From contig JACGCK010000070.1 of the NCBI GenBank assembly GCA_014925825.1, forward strand, positions 124,001 to 188,000: a DNA stretch of 64,000 bases, written 5' to 3'. The number at the start of each line of letters is the position of its first letter. The stretch's first letter is position 1. The stretch comes from Pholiota molesta. Lineage: Eukaryota > Basidiomycota > Agaricomycetes > Agaricales > Strophariaceae. Of this stretch, positions 57,101-64,000 are shown piece after piece. The translations under genes were made by a program, and so were the position numbers. The notes beneath the pieces were generated by a model. The model saw only the letters and a list, made by a program, of their open reading frames with translations. It was not told the origin of the DNA and searched no databases.

Positions 57101-59523
57101 TTAGTTTTTGCAGAATTTCTTATGTTCGCCCCAATGAAGCTTCTGGCATCCCGGGTCGCAATATCTGGAGCCAGAGATAAGTACATAGAGCATGACAGCC
57201 ATGATTTTAGGCTTACCGCGTCTTTTCACAGCCGCTGCCTGTAAATGGTATATTCCAATTAGTGACTGGATACGGAATAAGTGCACAGTATCCTCACATT
57301 TTTTGAGCGCCGCAGATGGATTCCCGCACCAGGAGCATCGATATAAAGTAAGGTTATCGAATACGACCTTAGGACGACTGGAACTGCCTCCACACGAAAA
57401 AGTCTCCTCTAAAGTCCCATCTTCCAGGCGCATGCCCTCCAGCCAGGTCGCAAGATCGTCTTCGAGCTTCTCGGGATTGGGTTTGATTTCCCCCTCTTGA
57501 CCCTTTAATTTGTATTTGTCTAGCTCACCGAACACACGGGAGAATTCCCGGACACCGGTTGCGTAATGTTTGACTGCAGCTTGTTGGGCGAGGCGGAGGT
57601 TTGTCTTTGGGGGAGGGATACCAATGAATTCGCTGAATTGATCAGCTATTTTCAGCCGCTCCAAGGATGGCTATGTATAAGAGGATCAGCAGAAATACAG
57701 ATAAAAGTGAATTAAGAAAATTCGTGCCTTTAGTTCGTGCAAATCCGGGCTCAGATTATCGGCGAGAAGGATGGTCAGTAGGACATGCCAATATCCGACA
57801 TTCTTCATGTGTCGATTGTCCGGCGGAGCTTCCGCCATGTACGCATTGGCGTCGTCAAGGGCGCTGTATAAGAAAGCGATACCCTCCTCCCACTTTTTGT
57901 CGCCCACCTCCGGCATCTCCTGTAGTAGTCGCATACCCATTTCTCCTGCATGCTGCACGGCGCGCTGCATCATCTGATACTTCACAAATGGTGTGGTTGT
58001 CTTGCATTTGAGCCCCTGCTTCGCCGCGCGCAATCCCTGGACGGTGTCGGCGGAGAGCGTAATGGCATAATAGAAATATGCCTGGTCGGGATTGCGCTGT
58101 ATACCCTTCTTCGCAAGGCTAACGGCGTCCGGGATGCGCTGCTTCATGACAGCATACTTGATGTCCAAGATGTCTGCGAGGTCTTCTTCCCGAGGATTTT
58201 TCTTGTCCTGATGGCGCGTGCGCAGTGCGGAGGGAGTCGGCCCACATCTTGAACGGAAGACCGACATCTCCAATCTCAAGTCTCCCGGTTCTAGGGTTTT
58301 CCATTTGGAAAGCGCCGTCTGCGATCGCGAACTCGGTTTTAAGAATCAACTCGACTTCCTTCAGGCCGAGGGTATAGAGATCGTGAGTTTGCACGCTAGC
58401 CATCATGGCCTTCTGGAATTCGGCAGTACAGGACAGCGTCAGGTACGTTCGCAGCGATACGGACCATAGTCTACTAAGATATCGCTAAGGTTCCCTGGGA
58501 CACCGCGCTGAATGGCAGCCATGAAGCGGTTGGGATCCATGCCCCTAGTCATCTTCCGATTCCAGGCGGTATAGTCTAATGAGACCACCTAGACATGCAC
58601 ACCGCGTCGCCCAGTCTTTGCTCTTCATCCCCGCGACCAAGAAACCGATGGCTGTGGATACGCCTTGAAGGCGCTGGCGGCATGCAGACTACCGTTCGTC
58701 ATCAATTCAAGCGCGTGGTCAATCATGTGTCTGGGCGGGAGTGGGGCCTTTTGACGGTCTCAAGGATCGTTTTGATGATGTCGACCATGTCGATGGACTT
58801 TAGAGCCTTCGAATGGGCAGGCTTCTCATCACCTTCGACGACGGCGGAGATGCAATGCGCGAGGACAGTAACGCCCAGATCAGCTACTTTCTCGTCATCT
58901 GGAAGATCACGAAGTAGCTTGGAGAGAACATTTCCATTCTTTGCAATCTCAATGCGGATGTTGGCGCCTCCATGGTGCGTTATGGTACTCAATGCACGCA
59001 ACGCAAGGTGCCTTGTTTCGTCAATGCGAGGAGGGGTATGATTTTTTCCACAATGCCTAAGTACATGGTCTGAGTTAGACGACGAGCAGCAGGATGATGA
59101 AAATGACATTGCACCTTTTTCGAAAAGCTTGTTACGCAGGATTGAGTCTACACACATTTTGGCAAAAATACCAATAATGGCGCCTCTGATTCGCTCATTG
59201 CTCAGTTTTTCTCGTAGAATTTATCAATACGAGCGTAGATGGTATCGAATTTTGCATGTACTTTCTTCAATCCACTTCGAGTCGTGAGATCTATAGAAAA
59301 ACCTCTCATGAAACGTAAGTCTAGAGACTCCTTGCAAATTTGACCAACCTGGAAGCTCAAAGTAGTCGCAGAGGATGTTTACGACCACTTCCCAGCCTTC
59401 CGCGTTATCGATATCAACTACATAAACTTCATCGGTGTCGTTGGGGCGTGAAGACGATGCAGATCCACTTGTTGGTTTTCTCTTCTTAGATTTTCCTTTC
59501 CCGCGATTACTTGGAGCTGGCAT
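57101..59523 (-). pseudogene. MYND zinc-finger protein, tandem copy 3, multiple frameshifts
   Basis: Colinear with copy 2 from MPAPSNRGKGKSKKRKPTSG (59523) to CQKLHWGEHKKFCKN (57101). Relative to copy 2 it lacks single bases near 58206 (TT to T before the RNKKNP block), about 58230, about 58446, about 58650, and 59200 (AA to A), and two bases near 59027. More changes occur in 58530-58590. In contrast, 58741-59210 is otherwise identical to 55740-56220 of copy 2. The MYND exon and the exon 57686-58200 are open. Either the gene is decaying or the consensus sequence is poor here. If the frames were real, translation would end soon after the helical body begins. Confidence 0.75.
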
Positions 59524-59678
59524 GAATTCAGAGCAAGAGATATCGATGCTTGAGATTATGGACGTCGGTGAGAAAAAGGTTCAGAAATGTAATTAGCACC
59601 AGGTGCTTCACCCCAAATAAGTGTTTGACAGGGAACTGAACAAGGACCAAAAAAGAGCAATTGAGTTTATTAGGGCAG

Positions 59679-59684
59679 CACGTG
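59679..59684. promoter_or_regulatory. E-box in the MYND copy 3 / TAO3 divergent promoter
   Basis: CACGTG lies between the start of MYND copy 3 (59523) and the start of the TAO3 gene (59860); either could use it. Confidence 0.4.
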
Positions 59685-59859
59685 CGTTGTTAATGGTATT
59701 GTTAGTGACCGCCATTTAGTGCACAACTCACCTTTTCAACTTCCAGCTATCACCGTTTCCAGGGCTTAAATCCCCTCGGGATTCCCTTCACTTCTGGGCT
59801 AGTGTTCAGCTTCACAACGTCTGGCAGGCCGACCCTGTGTTGGAGCTTCTGAACCCAAA

Positions 59860-62800
59860 ATGAGTGAAGGGATTCAGATTACAATTCCAGGTGCTGTGCT
59901 TAGTTTCCCTGTAGTATCTTATAAGAAACTTACGGTGACTCGATAGACTTTGACGATGACGGTGGGATGTCAGCGCCAACGCCGTTTGGCCGCTCGGCTT
60001 TTGGTGCCTTTGGAGGCGGAGGGGGATCGTTCGGAGGATCGTTGGACTCGCCCAGTGGGATGACGACCCCAATCAGTGCTTTCCAGTCTTCGGACAGAAG
60101 CTTCTTCTCACATTCTCGAGGAGATTCATCTACCTCTGTGGATTCGGCAGGTTCAGCGACGACGCGGTTTGCGAGTAAACCTGGGACGCCATTCTCACAC
60201 TCCGCCCAGCCTTCCATTGCGACGACGAGCACCGCGTTTTCCAAGAAACCCTCGCTCGCCTCCATCCGGAATGTGTTCAAGGGGAAGGACAAAGATGCGC
60301 CTCCGATGCCCTCGCTCGAGCAGCCTTACCCAGTGTTGAAGAACCCTTTTGGAAATCGTTCGACGTCTTCGTTGAATCATGTCCCGCCGATTATAACCCG
60401 AGCAATGACTAGCACACCGACTGTTGCATCTTACGCCCGCTCGCCTACTCCCGTCGGACGCAGTAAATTTGGGAAAGGACATGCGCAATCCAAGTCTCAA
60501 CATTCGCAGAATGGCTCTATATATCATGTAACCGATGTGGACAGTGATCTCTACCCTCCTTCACCTCCACCTGTACCACGGGTTCCTAATGCTTATGGAA
60601 TGATGTATCGCGACGACACAGGGCCAATCCAAGATGTGGAGGAGGACAAAGTCATCATGGATCCCAAAACACCTTCCGAATTTGCGCTACATGCAGTTTT
60701 CATACGATTCGCGACTTCCGCCGAAGAGAAGATCGACACCTTTCTGCGGCAGCCCCTGGACCAAGAAGTACTGTTGACGACGTTCATGGCTGCGGGAGTA
60801 GACCCAAAATTCGACGAAACACTGCATTCACTTGGTGTCATCGCTCAGAAACACGCGAAAAAGGTAATCGATTCAGTCATGCGCTGGCGTCGGAGTCAGA
60901 GCGAAAATGTAGGATCAAACATCATCAATTTGCATCTGGCTCAGATATCAGGTCCGAGTCGAAAAGACGTCCCAGGCCTTCTTAATGAGCGCAAATCGCT
61001 TGCAGCAATTCACATAATGTGTCGAGCGCTCATTGCGGTCTTGCAGCAGCTGTCTCGTGATGCGCTTGGTGATGCTTTAGGTTACAGCTTGGAAGAGAAC
61101 ACTTTCGAGCAATTCCGGAGGCGCGATCGGAAGGCTTTTGCTATTTCTGCCAATCACGCCATCAACTCGGAACTATACGCTACTTTGTTGGGCCATCTGG
61201 CAAATGTTCGGTCAGTGCAACATAATTTAGATGGAATCTGTCTTTATATCTGATGGCCTCTTCTTTTATAGATTTATGAGCGTGACGGATCGGTTCCTTG
61301 CCGAGCTTGGTCCAGTGGCTATGGGCCAGGTATCGAAGGACGCCAGTCCGCGATACGAAAATCTGGTCAAAGGACTCAAACATATCAAGATCAAAGTAGC
61401 CTCCTTTTTTGATACATCAACATCTTTCTTACCTCTTCATCAAGGTTTGGCCGCCAGAAGCCTTCGAAGAAGGCGCGGAGTTTATGGAATCTCTGTCAAA
61501 ATCCTACGCTAACGCCCATGGGTATCTAAAGACCGCTTTCGTGGAGGTGTTAATTACCCTGCTTCATCCGATTGGGAAGGTGAGTTTCCCAGCTGGCTTG
61601 CTTGTTTAGGACAAGATTGATGTTCGTCTTATTTTATAGACTGCGCAGGCAGAAACGAATAATCCACAATGGGGGAAGCCATCGAACTCATATACCCTAA
61701 AGCGCGGGAGATGATGAGCAAGCGTTATTGGCAAATAGCGTTTCCGCTGGCTATCACAGCGCTTTGTGTCGCACCGCAGCAGTATTTTTTGAAGCACTGG
61801 CAACCCTTTTTCGAAAATTCTATCTCCAAACTCAAGGTTCGATAATTTGCCTGGTTATATCCCTCGATTTGTCTCATTGTACTTCCAGGAGAAGCCATAT
61901 CGACTTATCGTATTGAATGGACTCATGCGTCTCGTGTGGACATATCTGTATCGTTGTCAAGAATCGCCTTCAACGACAATGGCAAAGCTAGAAGCATCTT
62001 TGAAGCATTTCTTTCCACCCAATCGGACTACCGTTTTCCCCTCTGATGACCGCCCAGAACCCTTGACATACATTATGCACTTCATCTTGTCGCGCCATCC
62101 CGAATATGGCAGAGATTTGTGTCTTGAGCTAATTCAAGAACCGGCCATCAATAATCTCCAAAAGTCGGGCAGCATTGGCAGTGTCCTATCACACGAGCGG
62201 ACTCTGATAGCCGTCAACGCAATCCTGCTCTCAGTACATAACACGGAGCGCGAAATTCTAATGCCACATGGCCCTCCAGCAACGACTTCTCCATGGTCCC
62301 CGCTAAAGAGGACTACCCATCGTCTTCCGCGTATATTCCACAATCCCTGAAGCCAGGCATGCAAGAGTTCCTCACACGGACGGCGCTCGCTCTTGCACAT
62401 ATAGCAGCCTTCTGCGGCAACTCCGTCGGACACATGTCTGTCTTTGACGAACAATGGTCATATGCGAGAGTGAATGCCACCTATGAGGAATCACATAATT
62501 TTGTTGTTCGGCGACACGTAGACGGGATCGTCGTTGCATATCCTGCCCAATCCTCGCCTCATATATCTCTACTCCAAACCTGCTTCCAGGCATGGCCCCG
62601 GCTCCATCATTCCTCTCTCGCTCTCTCTGATGCCATCGATATGCTCCTTCGGGCGTTGCTCACGTAGAACCTGCAGTCGCGGAAGCTGCTCGGCTGCACT
62701 CAAGCGATTCATGGACGACGATGCGAACGCCGTCCAAGTTATCTCGCAATTCAACCAATTCTTGTTCAGTCCTGGTCGTGTAGCGCATGAAACCGGTATG

Positions 62801-64000
62801 AAACTTCATATCGAATATTCGCGTCTGCTCGGGTTGTGGGTCGACTTGGTCGAGGAATGGATACGAACTATCATCCGCACTGGCCTTGATACGTATTCTC
62901 ACGACGAACAGATCATGTCCAAATTCAACGAAGTCGGAGCGGCATCTCTTTTGCTCCTTTCGCACGGAACTGCAGTCATACGCTCATCGGGCGTCCGTGC
63001 TGTTCGAGCTCTAGGTTCCCTTTCACCTCTTGTCCCATCGACCGCGGATTCAAACAGCGTGTTTTTCATTGTGGAAAAATGCTAGGCAGAATCCCTGGTG
63101 ATCCTATCTGCATGGATACGACGAACTTTTGGACAAATCGGAACTCTCTCGGTTGGATCAATGGCGCAAATTCAGCGGAGACGAAATCGCTCTACGCATC
63201 GCCGACAGCCAGACTGACAAGGATCGCAAGCTGTGGCGGTATTGTTTCCCCGCCTTTCTGCGAGATTGCGTCAGCCCTTCGAATACGACCATTGCCCTTC
63301 TGCGGGAGGAATCATCGCGGCTGTATCCAAATACATCCATCTATATCCCATCTCGCTGGTCTGAGTAGCAAAATGCCACCAAGTCTGGCGGCTCGGAATC
63401 CTGTTGAACGGGATGGCGCCAAGCTCCTCGGGGATAACAGGCCTCTTATGAACAATGGCATATGTGGATCAAGCTCTTGTGTGCGACAGCCATTCCACCA
63501 GAGTCAGTGAGACCGACATATAACAAATTCGGCAGAGATCATTCTCGTGCCCCGTCCGAAACCAGCTTCGAAAGAGAACGTTATATGACTACGCGGGGTT
63601 TATTCAGGCATCTTACACCTTTCCTCGACTCGGAATATACGTTCTTCCGTGATGCAGCAGTGCTATGCATCAGCTCATTCCCTGCAATCTCATACCCACA
63701 ACTTCTCGAAGATCTCGGCCTTCTGGCCGGGAGGCAACAGCCATACGACGATCCGAGGGCGAAAGCAGTTACGACACCAGGCTTGGATCAAAACTTTGGC
63801 CTTCTGTCATCTCGTTCCGTCTATGACGAGAATAAATCCAAAATGACCACCTCAGCAATGCTGACTGAGCGTAGTCGACGACAAGAACGTCTTCATTCCG
63901 CGGTTGCGCGCATCTACCACCTAACCATACACCTTCTCCAACAACAAAGATCATCTGCTCGACAAACTGCACTTTCTCACATCTCAAATTCGTTCGCAAC
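59860..64000 (+). CDS. TAO3: furry-family cell morphogenesis protein (TAO3/PAG1/Mor2), 3'-truncated by window edge
   Basis: A giant HEAT-like scaffold of the RAM/MOR pathway that works with the NDR kinase to set polarity. ATG at 59860 (MSEGIQITIPG) is followed by a Ser/Gly-rich head, then the conserved cell-morphogenesis N-terminal region: FALHAVFIRFATSAEEKIDT, SKRYWQIAFPLAITALCVAP, EKPYRLIVLNGLMRLVWTYL, YIMHFILSRHPEYGRDLCLE, FLTRTALALAHIAAFCGNSV, MKLHIEYSRLLGLWVDLVEE, LSRLDQWRKFSGDEIALRIA, DRKLWRYCFPAFLRDC and AVARIYHLTIHLLQQQ at the edge. Single-base losses break the frame near 61678, 62298, 62658, 62690, about 63080-63110, 63348 and 63453. All flanks remain conserved, so these look like sequence errors rather than loss of the gene. 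Introns near 61215-61270, 61400-61445, 61580-61640 and 61835-61890. Confidence 0.85.

Larger units (their letters stand above)
53760..59740 (-). repeat. tandem duplication, about 3-kb unit, MYND copies 2 and 3
   Basis: Unit 2 (about 53760-56800) and unit 3 (about 56800-59740) are alike through coding, 3' and promoter sequences. Copy 1 (about 51000-53640) is an older, more diverged member of the same array. Confidence 0.7.

Overview
The window is nuclear DNA of a filamentous fungus, most likely a mushroom-forming basidiomycete (Agaricomycetes). The reasons are a mosaic of short exons split by introns of about 50-90 nt with clean GT-AG borders, unclustered genes on both strands, a local expansion of F-box proteins and a tandem MYND-finger family. 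No ribosomal RNA, CRISPR array or recognisable transposon ORF was seen. Genus cannot be told from the sequence alone.

Layout: 1-3716 holds most of a bacterial-type (mitochondrial) isoleucyl-tRNA synthetase. It is followed by an F-box gene (3850-5291), a coiled-coil protein of unknown role (5666-7007), a type-B carboxylesterase-like gene without a serine nucleophile (9465-11755), an NmrA/EasG-like NAD(P)-binding protein (12987-13943) and the NatA auxiliary subunit NAA15 (14131-17508). From 18 to 43 kb, five members of one F-box family (called A to E here) lie in both orientations. Between them are a small membrane protein, a FIST-like protein, a Ser-rich tail-anchored protein, a P-loop GTPase-like protein, tRNA-Tyr and the kinetochore gene SPC25. 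From 44 to 50.7 kb there is a poorly resolved membrane-protein gene, gene-poor DNA and the cohesin acetyltransferase ECO1. From 51 to 59.5 kb three MYND-finger genes stand head to tail. From 59860 to the window end runs the furry/TAO3 cell-morphogenesis gene, incomplete at its 3' end.

Three observations stand out. First, three F-box paralogues (A, B, E) share a 17-bp upstream element, AACGCGTNNATCACGTG, which joins an MluI cell-cycle box to an E-box. In copy E it lies in the 176-bp divergent promoter shared with SPC25, and ECO1 also has an ACGCGT box, so G1/S control of these F-box genes is a testable idea. Second, many conserved genes (tRNA synthetase, TAO3, MYND copies, F-box D, P-loop protein) are broken by apparent single-base losses, often in homopolymers. 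This looks more like assembly error than gene death, although MYND copy 3 may be truly decaying. Third, a tRNA-Tyr gene and a truncated copy of it with its 5' flank bracket an unrecognised intron-rich gene, and a 350-390-bp direct repeat brackets F-box copy C together with a relic of a small membrane-protein exon. Both point to small segmental duplications that shaped the accessory part of the window.
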